Assembly (NCBI GenBank): GCA_028712075.1
Contig: JAQTQX010000001.1
Span: 62,001-126,000, forward strand
Source: Desulfuromonadaceae bacterium
GTDB taxonomy: Bacteria > Desulfobacterota > Desulfuromonadia > Geobacterales > Pseudopelobacteraceae
DNA: 64,000 bases
Reading direction: 5' to 3'
Shown: in pieces, positions 8,648 to 16,828 of the stretch
How positions within the stretch are numbered: position 1 is the stretch's first letter
How the letters are laid out: each line of letters opens with the position of its first letter
Notes under the pieces: model-generated
Database searches by the model: none
What the model was told of the DNA's origin: nothing
The model's input: the letters and a program-made list of their open reading frames with translations, nothing else
Translations under genes and position numbers: made by a program

Positions 8648-10744
8648 TTATTGGTTTATGGCTGTCAGGGCCTGTTGAGCAAGTCGCTGCCAGTCGGCAT
8701 CTTTGCCGTTTTTTGCCAGCTGCCCAAATAGAGTTTTGGCACGACCTGTGTTGCCTACCTGAAGATTGACCTGGCCTGCCCTGTACATGAACTCTTCGCT
8801 CCGCGGATTATCAGGAAGCCGGAGTGCTGCCTCAAACTGCTTCAAAGCCCCTTTTTTATCCCCACTATTCTCACGAGCGGCACCGGATACGAAAAATGCA
8901 TCCGGCACTAGGCGTGGGTCCCGTCCGTCAGGCGAGGCAATAAAGAGACCCATTGCCTTTGCCGCCTGCCCATACAACTGGAGCGACCAAAGGGAGCGTC
9001 CCAGCTGGTAGTAACTTACGGCGTGCTGGGCATGTTCGCCTTTATTAAGCAGCCAAAGAAGCGTTTCCTTAACCTGTTGGTACTTCTCTTTCCCAAAGTA
9101 AATTGCTCCGAGCCGCTCCGTCATTAACCGGGCCCGGGAATTGCCGGGGAACCTGCCGAGAAACCCCTTGATCGCCCGTTCAGCAGTCGATGTATCACCA
9201 ATCAGCTCAGAATTATCAACAATGCTGACATACAACTCGGGGGCAATCGGAGCCGCCCACATTCGTTCTACCAGCGCCGTCAACAACTTGACCAGTTCAA
9301 TTGGTCGACCGGCCTCTGTGTAAGCCCGGGTAACTGTAGCCAAAAAGCCCGGCGTTTCAATACAACCGGAAAGATACTCATATTGTTCGTCCATAAACCG
9401 TATAAGCGCCACCGAATCATTTTTCCAGGGGGTGTTTTTAAAAACCTCTGCGACCAGCACTTCCCGCATGGTTCTGACCACTGCGACATACACACCGCGA
9501 GGAAATTTGCGCTGAAATCCCATCACCAACTGCAATGCCTCGCCGGCCTCCCCGTACATTGCTTCAAGCAGTACATGCTTGAAGTGTGCTTCTTCACGCA
9601 TGTCGAGATCCCCCCCCTGGCGGGAAGCATTCAAATAGACCTCACTGAGTGGCCGGTAATTCCAGGGAGTTGTCTGAAGAAATGTACTGTCAGCCATCCG
9701 CATCAGCGCCATCTGGCTGGCTTTATTCTCCGTGAAATTCTCGGCAATATTCAGATAAATAGCGCGGGCCTCACGATCATGCCCCTGACGGGCCAGAATA
9801 TCCCCCACCCGCACCAGAAGCGCTGGAGCATATGACTTATCAGCAAGATGTGATACCAGGGTCGCGAGCAGAGAACGAGCTGCACCGAGTTCACCGCTGC
9901 GAGCGAGGCTGTCGCAATAGCAGAACGCTGCTCCCGGATTTATACCAAGGTAGTTCGGCCAAAGCTTCTCAGCCTCCCGAAATGCCGCCAGTGCCTGATG
10001 ATATTTTTGCAGTTTGTACCACGACTCTGCAAGCCGGTAGAGTGCCAGAGGGCGAATCGGCCCCTGCTGCGATGTAAACCGGGTGAAGATGGCTTCTGCA
10101 TCAGTCAGGCTGCCTTTGTATAGTGCCGCCTCTCCAGACAAAAACTCCTTCATCTCCTCCTCAGGCAGGAAATTTTTCAAAATCTGGCGATCAGTTTGGG
10201 TAAATGGTATCTCCGACTTCAGCGGCGGGTCAAAATCACGCACCAGCTTTTCGACTCCATGCCAGATTTTTTCACGTCCCCTCGGAGCAGACTGAGAATT
10301 ATTTTGTTTGAAAGAGGCGCCGATATCAACGGTGACTGCACTGATATCAGAACGCGACAGATCCCGCCACCCGGCATTCCGAGCAATCTGAAATGTTATC
10401 AGCAGACTGTCTCCACGTTTTTTCAGGACAAGTCCACCAATGTTCTTGTCAGAATAGCTCCTGAATTTTTTATACAAAGTGCCATTTGTATCGTGCAGCA
10501 CAATACGCAGACGATTGCCAGGGATGCCAACCATTTTGTATTGGGGGGATTCGGCGAGACTTACCGTAACACGGGTGAAATCATAGTGGGGGAGAACATC
10601 CAACCGATAGAGATTATTCGGGATACTCGCAAAAGCTCCGCCAGGGAGCAGAACCATTGCAAATACAAGAAACAATGACCAAAAAGACGGGGCTCGATGG
10701 AGAAAAAAATATTTGGCCGATTGTCGCTGCTGAGATAGAGCCAT
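8648..10744 (-). CDS. Secreted TPR protein with N-terminal AMIN-like domain
   Basis: The product is about 698 residues from the ATG at 10742-10744. A start at 10801 is also open but would overlap the preceding gene by 41 bases. Residues 1-39 form a signal peptide (FWSLFLVFAMVLLPGGAFA then SIPNN). The first mature 130 residues form a beta-rich domain (YRLDVLPHYDFTRVTVSLAE, then NRLRIVLHDTNG) that recalls the AMIN fold of envelope proteins. The rest is many tetratricopeptide-like helical pairs (PLALYRLAESWYKLQKYHQA, APALLVRVGDILARQG, EFMYRAGQVNLQVGNTGRAK). It is probably a periplasmic scaffold. Position between the chemotaxis genes and flgB suggests a link to motility or envelope passage of the flagellum; no specific function is established from sequence. 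Confidence 0.8.
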   Translation of the reverse strand: MALSQQRQSAKYFFLHRAPSFWSLFLVFAMVLLPGGAFASIPNNLYRLDVLPHYDFTRVTVSLAESPQYKMVGIPGNRLRIVLHDTNGTLYKKFRSYSDKNIGGLVLKKRGDSLLITFQIARNAGWRDLSRSDISAVTVDIGASFKQNNSQSAPRGREKIWHGVEKLVRDFDPPLKSEIPFTQTDRQILKNFLPEEEMKEFLSGEAALYKGSLTDAEAIFTRFTSQQGPIRPLALYRLAESWYKLQKYHQALAAFREAEKLWPNYLGINPGAAFCYCDSLARSGELGAARSLLATLVSHLADKSYAPALLVRVGDILARQGHDREARAIYLNIAENFTENKASQMALMRMADSTFLQTTPWNYRPLSEVYLNASRQGGDLDMREEAHFKHVLLEAMYGEAGEALQLVMGFQRKFPRGVYVAVVRTMREVLVAEVFKNTPWKNDSVALIRFMDEQYEYLSGCIETPGFLATVTRAYTEAGRPIELVKLLTALVERMWAAPIAPELYVSIVDNSELIGDTSTAERAIKGFLGRFPGNSRARLMTERLGAIYFGKEKYQQVKETLLWLLNKGEHAQHAVSYYQLGRSLWSLQLYGQAAKAMGLFIASPDGRDPRLVPDAFFVSGAARENSGDKKGALKQFEAALRLPDNPRSEEFMYRAGQVNLQVGNTGRAKTLFGQLAKNGKDADWQRLAQQALTAINQ

Positions 10745-10760
10745 CACAAGTCCGCTAACA

Positions 10761-11807
10761 CTAAACCGATGCAATTTTACAGTAGCGGCTGACCTTGGCA
10801 TTCACGTCGTCACCATTGAACGGCTTCATGATAATATCCCTCGCTCCGTATTTAAGCGCCTTCAGCACAGCCGTTCTCGTCCAGCGTTCGGCACTCATGA
10901 TAATTGGCGGCGGAGAGTCTTGACGCATCGCATTAACTTTGATGCAGACAGCCAGCTCACGATCATCGGCGTCATACGAACCAATCATGACAAGTTTCAC
11001 GTTCCGGCCGGCAAACAACTCTTTCAAATCGGCGCCGAGCGAGCCTTCGGCAATCTGGTACCCCGTAAACGTAAGCAACTCCGACATCTGCTGGAGATGT
11101 TCTTCATCGTCCTCAAGCACGACAATGCTGTCCACTCCGGGGCCATCAGATACCGCAGATCCGGCTGCTTCATCGGCAGAAGCACCAGCTTCAGCACCTT
11201 CTGCCGGCCCCTCAGGCTCGGGGGCAAGCGGCTGCGGGTCAAACAGTTCGCCCAACACAATCGGGATCAACACATCCAGATGGTTCATTTCCTGCCCCGG
11301 CATTTCAACCTTGGAGCGGAACATCAGGTAGTCGCCATCCGGGAGGGGTTCTTCTGGACTTAGCTGATCAATCTCCGGAATATATTTTTTGGGGGGCAAC
11401 AACTTGAGACGAACCTTGTTGGGAAGAGTGCTTTGGAAAACGGTGTTGAGTGCTCCGTTTACCATATTGGCAATCTCTGAGAAGGCGTCAATATCATCAT
11501 TCTCAATAATCGAAAGCCGCTTCTTTTCCTGGATTCGCGCAGGTGGGATACCAAGCAGGATACTGCTCATGACGATTGCATCACGCAGCGAAAAAATCAG
11601 GTAAAACTGGCCACTGTAGGCCTCCCCTGATTCAACACCCATGACAAAACAACCGTCGTCAAGCCCTCCGAAATAGGAGCTCTTGCTCGTCGAAAGCGAA
11701 TCGAGAAGTTCAATGGAAAGTTCCTGCCCCAAGAGCATGCCGCTTTCTTCGCCGGCCTGTTTCAGAGCGGTCTCCAACATACCGTATATGATCGTATAAC
11801 CGTCCAT
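10761..11807 (-). CDS. CheX-like phosphatase domain fused to a degenerate response-regulator receiver
   Basis: The 348-residue protein has two domains. Residues about 1-190 resemble CheX/CheC CheY-phosphate phosphatases, with the signature S-E-I-A-N-M-V-N-G near residue 112 (Glu and Asn are the usual active residues). An Ala/Glu/Pro linker (about 195-225) leads to a receiver fold (SIVVLEDDEEHLQQMSELL to IIMKPFNGDD). The acidic pair, the Ser and the Lys are present. The place of the phosphorylated Asp at the end of strand 3 reads KLVMIGSYDADD, with Gly where Asp should be, so it probably cannot be phosphorylated in the normal way. It follows cheX and precedes the TPR gene. The start has only a weak ribosome site. 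Confidence 0.8.
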   Translation of the reverse strand: MDGYTIIYGMLETALKQAGEESGMLLGQELSIELLDSLSTSKSSYFGGLDDGCFVMGVESGEAYSGQFYLIFSLRDAIVMSSILLGIPPARIQEKKRLSIIENDDIDAFSEIANMVNGALNTVFQSTLPNKVRLKLLPPKKYIPEIDQLSPEEPLPDGDYLMFRSKVEMPGQEMNHLDVLIPIVLGELFDPQPLAPEPEGPAEGAEAGASADEAAGSAVSDGPGVDSIVVLEDDEEHLQQMSELLTFTGYQIAEGSLGADLKELFAGRNVKLVMIGSYDADDRELAVCIKVNAMRQDSPPPIIMSAERWTRTAVLKALKYGARDIIMKPFNGDDVNAKVSRYCKIASV

Positions 11808-11878
11808 TAATCCATGTATCTTTCAGTTCGGGTTTTGGGTTCTGGCCAGTAGACTATGCGCGGAACAACGGGATAGGG

Positions 11879-12385
11879 CTACTCTTCCTTGGTCAAGGTC
11901 AGCCCGACCAGAAGCGTGAACCCTTCAACGGTAAACGGAACAACAACACAGTCATTGGCAGAAAGTGAATTTACCGTATAGTCCTCTCCGGAAATCACGG
12001 TCGGAATTGAGAGCTTTACATCCAAGCCCCCCTTGGAGAGCACCTGTTTGACACTCCCTCCCAACATATTGGCAATTTCACCTATCGCGTCATTGAGGTC
12101 TTCGTTAACTTCAGAGCACTCAACGCCAAGCATATTTGAGGTAACCAACAGTGCCAATTCAACCGGACAGTGGATCGAAATCACTCCGGAGTAGGTCCCG
12201 GCAAAGCCAACCATCCCGGTGATACTGCACTTGAAGCGGCTGACCGGCTCCTTGAGCGGGAAGTCATCAACCACTTCCATCATGACCATGGTTGAAAACA
12301 CCTCCCTGGTTGCATCAATCACGTAACCTGCCACCTGTTCTTCCGATAGGCTGGTTGACTTGGAGATGTCAGGGTTGAGTGTCAT
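11879..12385 (-). CDS. cheX: Chemotaxis protein CheX (CheY-phosphate phosphatase)
   Basis: The 168-residue protein matches CheX in size and fold pattern. The catalytic helix reads DAIGEIANMLGGSVKQVLS, with the E-x-x-N pair that attacks CheY-phosphate. The second half has the strand pattern ISGEDYTVNSLSANDCVVVP. Its ATG overlaps the stop of the upstream cheY (ATGA), so the phosphatase and its likely substrate are co-translated. It probably ends the tumble/reversal signal. Confidence 0.9.
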   Translation of the reverse strand: MTLNPDISKSTSLSEEQVAGYVIDATREVFSTMVMMEVVDDFPLKEPVSRFKCSITGMVGFAGTYSGVISIHCPVELALLVTSNMLGVECSEVNEDLNDAIGEIANMLGGSVKQVLSKGGLDVKLSIPTVISGEDYTVNSLSANDCVVVPFTVEGFTLLVGLTLTKEE

Positions 12386-12747
12386 ATAAGACCTCCCAGC
12401 TTTTCCTGCAGCTGGTCGGGGGTAAACGGTTTTTTAATGCTGTCGCTTGCGCCGCTCGACATCGCTTCAGCGATAATCTCTTCGCCACCTTCCGTCGTTA
12501 TCATGACAATCGGAGTAGAATTGCCATTGGCACGCACGGCCTTGACAAACTCAAGACCGTCCATGTTCGGCATGTTGATGTCCGACAGTATCAACTGAAT
12601 AGATTTGCCGGACGCAATTACTCCCATACCTTCAATTCCGTCACCTGCCTCAAATATTTCGTCAACGGCAAGCCCTGCCTGCCGAAGCGACCTCGAAATA
12701 ATTTTACGCATGGTGGATGAATCATCGACAATCAGAATGTTTGCCAT
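12382..12747 (-). CDS. cheY: CheY-type single-domain response regulator
   Basis: Starting at the ATG at 12745-12747 (AGGAG seven bases upstream) gives 121 residues, a receiver domain only. The acidic pair is D8/D9, the phosphorylation site D56 (LILSDINMP), the switch Thr near T84 and the Lys K106 (KKPF), so it should be fully active. A longer frame to 12816 would add 23 unrelated residues. Overlap with cheX and the neighbouring flagellar genes indicate that it signals to the motor switch. Confidence 0.93.
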   Translation of the reverse strand: MANILIVDDSSTMRKIISRSLRQAGLAVDEIFEAGDGIEGMGVIASGKSIQLILSDINMPNMDGLEFVKAVRANGNSTPIVMITTEGGEEIIAEAMSSGASDSIKKPFTPDQLQEKLGGLI

Positions 12748-12833
12748 AGCACAGCTCCTTTTCATGATATTCCATAATATGTATGGATATTTCGCACGCA
12801 CGGTCACATCTGCCACACGAGCCAGTGAGCAGG

Positions 12834-12861
12834 ATTATAACCGTTTTTTTTTCCAGTGCAA
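12834..12861 (-). promoter_or_regulatory. Sigma-70 type promoter for the cheY-cheX operon
   Basis: Minus strand: TTGCAC (-35 type, 12856-12861), a 16-base A-rich spacer, then TATAAT (12834-12839), a perfect -10 box. The predicted start lies about 80 bases upstream of the cheY ATG. No sigma-54 match was found here, so chemotaxis and basal-body transcription may be separately controlled. Confidence 0.55.
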
Positions 12862-12890
12862 CCGTGGAGTGACAATACGTTACAATTCTT

Positions 12891-14300
12891 TTAGCCCTCC
12901 GCAATAATTACCGCCTGACGCAAGAAGCGAGCTACCTGTTCCGGCACCCCCGCCTCGCTGTACAGCCGTAACACCGGTTCGGTTCCAGACGGCCTGATCA
13001 GTAGCCAGTCACCGTTTTCAAATATAAACTTGAATCCGTCACTGAAATTGGTGGCAACAACTTGTTTGCCATCAATTATTGAAGGGGGATTGGAACGCAA
13101 CCTCGCTATCAGCTGTTCCTTTGCAGTGTTTTCGATGGTACGATCAATCCGCTGATAATAAAAATGCCCGATGTCATCCATTGTTTCTTCAAGCATCTGA
13201 CGCAATCCCTTGCCGCTAACCGCCATGGCTTCGAGCAGCAACAGCGCGAGCAAAATCCCGTCGCGCTCCGGAATATGGCCCTTCACCCCCAGACCTCCTG
13301 ACTCCTCGCCACCCATCAAAATATCCTGCTGTAGCATCAGCTCGCAAATATGCTTAAAGCCGATCGGGGTCTCAAAAAGTTCAAGCCCGTACTTTTCAGC
13401 CAGTTTATCAACCATACGAGTCGTCGAAACCGTCTTGACCACCGCACCGGTCAAATGCTTATTCTCTATGAGATGCCGTAAAATAACGGTGAAAATACAG
13501 TGGGATGAAAAGAAATCACCATGTTCGTCCACGGCTCCTATCCGGTCAGCATCTCCGTCCAACGCCAGACCGACCCGATAGTTACCATTCTTGAGCAGTG
13601 CAGACAGTTCCTGAAGATTCTGGCCGATAGGTTCAGGGGGAATGCCTCCGAACGATGGATTTTCACAGTTATGGATTTCTGCTACTCCGGGCAGAAGCCG
13701 CGGTATGAAACCGCAGCCGGCACCATACATCGGGTCGACAACCGCAGTGATTCCCGCCTTTGCTATGAGATCAAGATCGACGTAGCGGCCGAGCTGATGA
13801 AAATATCCTTCGCAGGGGTCAAACAGCACAACCGCACCTTTTTCCAAGGCTTCCTGATAGGGGATGGCGACGACACGCCGCTCGTTTTCCTGATTATACG
13901 CAACAATCTCTTCAATAATTTTTGTCGTGACCGGCAGCGCTGATCCACCAAAGGCCTCCTTGATTTTGAATCCGTTATATTCAGGTGGATTATGGCTGGC
14001 TGTAATCATGATTCCAGCTCCGGCTCCATTCTCGCGTACGGCCCACGAAACTGCCGGAGTCGGCGCATAACTTTCTGTCAATCTGACAGCAATGCCGTTG
14101 CCCGCAGCAACCTCTGCAACTCTCCGGGCAAAATCACGTGACAGAAAGCGCCGGTCATACCCGATCACCACCCCTTTGTTACCTAACCCCTCTCGATTGA
14201 GATAATCCATGGTGGCCTGCGCCACCAGCGAAATATTCTCAAAGGTGAAATCCCGGGCGATAACACCGCGCCAACCATCAGTGCCGAACTTAATCTGCAT
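12891..14300 (-). CDS. Phosphoglucomutase/phosphomannomutase family protein
   Basis: The 469-residue alpha-D-phosphohexomutase probably interconverts glucose-1-phosphate and glucose-6-phosphate, though mannose or glucosamine phosphates cannot be excluded. It shows the phosphoserine loop MITASHNPPEYNG (Ser near 102), the metal loop DGDADR (248-253), the sugar-recognition loop GGEESGG (about 327-333) and the phosphate-binding RPSGTEPVLR near the C terminus. GAGGAGGAGAC precedes the ATG. It lies 39 bases after the FlhB-tail gene and, with glgP upstream, forms a plausible glycogen breakdown pair in one transcription unit. Confidence 0.9.
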   Translation of the reverse strand: MQIKFGTDGWRGVIARDFTFENISLVAQATMDYLNREGLGNKGVVIGYDRRFLSRDFARRVAEVAAGNGIAVRLTESYAPTPAVSWAVRENGAGAGIMITASHNPPEYNGFKIKEAFGGSALPVTTKIIEEIVAYNQENERRVVAIPYQEALEKGAVVLFDPCEGYFHQLGRYVDLDLIAKAGITAVVDPMYGAGCGFIPRLLPGVAEIHNCENPSFGGIPPEPIGQNLQELSALLKNGNYRVGLALDGDADRIGAVDEHGDFFSSHCIFTVILRHLIENKHLTGAVVKTVSTTRMVDKLAEKYGLELFETPIGFKHICELMLQQDILMGGEESGGLGVKGHIPERDGILLALLLLEAMAVSGKGLRQMLEETMDDIGHFYYQRIDRTIENTAKEQLIARLRSNPPSIIDGKQVVATNFSDGFKFIFENGDWLLIRPSGTEPVLRLYSEAGVPEQVARFLRQAVIIAEG

Positions 14301-14339
14301 GTCTCCTCCTCACAAAAGCGATATGTTTTCAAGACATAT

Positions 14340-14612
14340 TTATTTTTGCTGACTGTCCAGCCACTGCAGCCACACGAGAACCTCCGCAACCGCCCGGTAC
14401 AGCTCGGGAGGAATGTACTGGTCGGTGTCAACCTGCATCAACAGCCTGACCAGTTCCGGTGATTCATGGACATACACGCCCGCTTCGCGGGCACAGGCGA
14501 TAATCGCCTCAGCAACAACACCCTTGCCCCGGGCAATCACAACGGGAGCATAATACCCCTGTTTGTATGATATCGCCGCAGCCCGGCGCTCTTCGTCGTC
14601 ACGTGGCCGCAT
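14340..14612 (-). CDS. FlhB C-terminal domain homologue (FlhX type)
   Basis: A 90-residue stand-alone version of the cytoplasmic tail of FlhB/YscU, the export substrate-specificity switch. It has the post-cleavage pattern (KQGYYAPVVIARGKG then VVAEAIIACAREAGVYVHES) and the terminal IPPELYRAVAEVLVWLQ typical of the family. There are no membrane segments, and the residues before APVV replace the self-cleaving NPTH motif. Its start overlaps the FliK-like gene by 14 bases. FliK and FlhB tails work together in hook-length switching, so the pairing is functionally sensible. Confidence 0.9.
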   Translation of the reverse strand: MRPRDDEERRAAAISYKQGYYAPVVIARGKGVVAEAIIACAREAGVYVHESPELVRLLMQVDTDQYIPPELYRAVAEVLVWLQWLDSQQK

Positions 14613-16827
14613 GGCTGATACTCATCTCTGCCGGGGTCAGTCCGGCTCCTTCAAACTGGTCGGCAAGCCGTCCCCTGCCAGCTTCCAACACCGGAACGGT
14701 ATCAAATTCCTCGGCAGTAATGGCAACGGACACATGAGTGCCATCCAGTCGCACCGATGACGTAACCGTGCCCAAGTTCGGCAGCGTTATGGAAATGCTG
14801 CTTTCCCAGCTCCGTTCACGTGAGCCAGAATTGTTGTGTTCCCCCTCCCGCTCGGCAACCTGCCACTCCATTTGTCGACCGGGGAATAAATCGCCCCGGA
14901 ACAGGAGCGTACTATTTTGCAGTGCCAACAGCTGTTCACCGACCATCGGCAGCGCTCGTTGGTCGGCATTCCCCACATGCACTGCTTCGGCTCCTGCCTT
15001 ATGAAACATCGCTTCCATAACTTTGGAAAATCCGGTCTGGAGAGTGGCCCGTGCCAGTTCGTTGGCCAAGACGGGGGTCTGCTGGCCCGGCTGTGCCAAG
15101 CGTGGTGACAGACGGCCCTGTGGTTCTTTGAGTATATCCTCAAGCGGATAGTCGCCGCCAAACCACCGGGCGAGGTGCGCTTCGTAAAAGAGCCCGCTTC
15201 CCTGCAGGCCCTGCTGCAGCGTCCGGCTCAAAAGTGCCGCATCACTGGTCGGTCCAGCCAGCAGCGTCCGAAACAGCCCGAAAATTGTTTGGGTCGTGGC
15301 TTGATTGGCCGTATCGCTCAGAAAACCGCTCAGCCATCGACCGGTGTTGCTGATGTGTGAATCACCCGGACTACCGAAGCGCACCATAAGAAATGTTGCA
15401 TGCGGTTCTTCGGCAATATAAAACAGGTTCAGCGTTTCTCCGCGAACTATCCCCTTCGGCAGCATGAATTCAAAATTCCGGCCGGCAACCTGAACCATGA
15501 AGCGCCCCCCTCCAAGAGTAGCCAGCACCTCGCCTTTAAGCTGTTGCCCCGGTGTTAGCCCGCTCGGCAGAGCCTGCTGGGCGAGCGCCTCAAGCAGGGC
15601 AAGTCGATTACCCTTTATAATTGCCTGAAGAAGCTTGGCCATATCGTCACCCAGCACCAGCCCGTTTCCAGCCGTACCGGAAGTTCCCTGCGCAGACTGC
15701 AGTGCTGTCTGAGCTGCCGCGAATTGTTCTGGCGCTGCCTGGTTCCGTCTGACCGTCTGGTAGGTAATAGCTTCGTCGAGAATGGCCGTAAAGGCGGGAG
15801 AATTGGGAGGAAGGCTTTTCAGCACCGCACTCAGCCGGTCCAGAACGTACGTCTGCTGGGAGGACACGCCCCCCGCACTATGTTCGAGCACACTCAGCCA
15901 GCGCCCCGCCTCACTCAGTATTCCTGTACCGCTGTCCGGCATGGTGCGGGGAAACGCAAACGTTGGTTTCGGTTGGGACGAAATATACGTCAGTCGCAGA
16001 ATGTCGCCAGCCTGAACCATCCTCGGCACAACCATTTCCAGTGCCGTCCCGGCAACCTGCACGAAGACCCGCCCGCCAGGCAGGGTTCCGATAACAGCAG
16101 CTTCAACTTCATCCCCCGGAAGCAGAGGTAGCGCAGTCACCGGCTGATTGGCCGCTTCTATGAGAACAAACCGTGAATTCTGGGCAATCGTCCGGAGAAT
16201 GGCTGCCGCATTGTTTTCAAACATGGCCAGCCGCGCCTGTCCGGAAGGTGCGCTCGCCAAGCCTTGCTGAAACTTCGTTGCCTGCTGTCCGGTACGCTCC
16301 TGCATAGCGTCACCAAGGGTTTGTGGCACTCCTTTGACTCCCTCACGAAGGATGCCGTAGGTCAGCGCTTCATCCATCAAATTGGCCAGAACACCGGTTT
16401 CACCCGCTGAATTGCGTAACAGATCGCCAATACTCTGGAGCGACGAACGAAACTTTGGGTCAACGAACTGTTCGTTCGAGACAAGGAGACTGAGCAGACG
16501 CGATGCATCGGAAAGGCTGACCGGAGGAGCAAGTCCTGCTTGACGGGATATGGCAAAGGTTGAGCGAGGATCGTTGGAAACGAAGGTCATTTCCACGGCC
16601 TGCCCGATACGGACCGCCATCGGCAAATCAAGATTGAAGCGCTCCGGACCAATCTGGACCTGTACCCGGTTATTGGGCAGCATCGAGATGACTTCTGCGC
16701 TGACCCGTTGCCCGGGCGACAGGATATTACCGCTGCTTGCCGCTTGATCTGCCGTTACAAATGATATGTTGGAGGCGCGCGACAACAGGTCGAGCACCTG
16801 CTGCTGGACGTCCGGTGTCACTGCCAT
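14599..16827 (-). CDS. Large FliK-like protein with three repeated barrel modules and a hook-length-control C-terminal domain
   Basis: The 742-residue protein carries three copies of a module of about 58 residues starting near residues 39, 238 and 427. Each reads roughly G-[QD]-x-[VL]-x-[AG]-x-V-[IL], then RV-x-VQV, then a Gly and a closing [PH]-x-[SA]-T-F. Each is followed by a helical stretch with a [GS]-R-[WL]-L-S motif. The C-terminal 180 or so residues (TLPNLGTVTSSVRLDGTHVS then VAITAEEF) resemble the FliK C-terminal domain that signals to FlhB. The start lies one base beyond the glgP stop and the FlhX gene overlaps its end. It is probably an alternative export-switch or ruler protein; how it divides work with the FliK at the left edge is unknown. 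Confidence 0.75.
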   Translation of the reverse strand: MAVTPDVQQQVLDLLSRASNISFVTADQAASSGNILSPGQRVSAEVISMLPNNRVQVQIGPERFNLDLPMAVRIGQAVEMTFVSNDPRSTFAISRQAGLAPPVSLSDASRLLSLLVSNEQFVDPKFRSSLQSIGDLLRNSAGETGVLANLMDEALTYGILREGVKGVPQTLGDAMQERTGQQATKFQQGLASAPSGQARLAMFENNAAAILRTIAQNSRFVLIEAANQPVTALPLLPGDEVEAAVIGTLPGGRVFVQVAGTALEMVVPRMVQAGDILRLTYISSQPKPTFAFPRTMPDSGTGILSEAGRWLSVLEHSAGGVSSQQTYVLDRLSAVLKSLPPNSPAFTAILDEAITYQTVRRNQAAPEQFAAAQTALQSAQGTSGTAGNGLVLGDDMAKLLQAIIKGNRLALLEALAQQALPSGLTPGQQLKGEVLATLGGGRFMVQVAGRNFEFMLPKGIVRGETLNLFYIAEEPHATFLMVRFGSPGDSHISNTGRWLSGFLSDTANQATTQTIFGLFRTLLAGPTSDAALLSRTLQQGLQGSGLFYEAHLARWFGGDYPLEDILKEPQGRLSPRLAQPGQQTPVLANELARATLQTGFSKVMEAMFHKAGAEAVHVGNADQRALPMVGEQLLALQNSTLLFRGDLFPGRQMEWQVAEREGEHNNSGSRERSWESSISITLPNLGTVTSSVRLDGTHVSVAITAEEFDTVPVLEAGRGRLADQFEGAGLTPAEMSISHAAT

Positions 16828-16828
16828 G

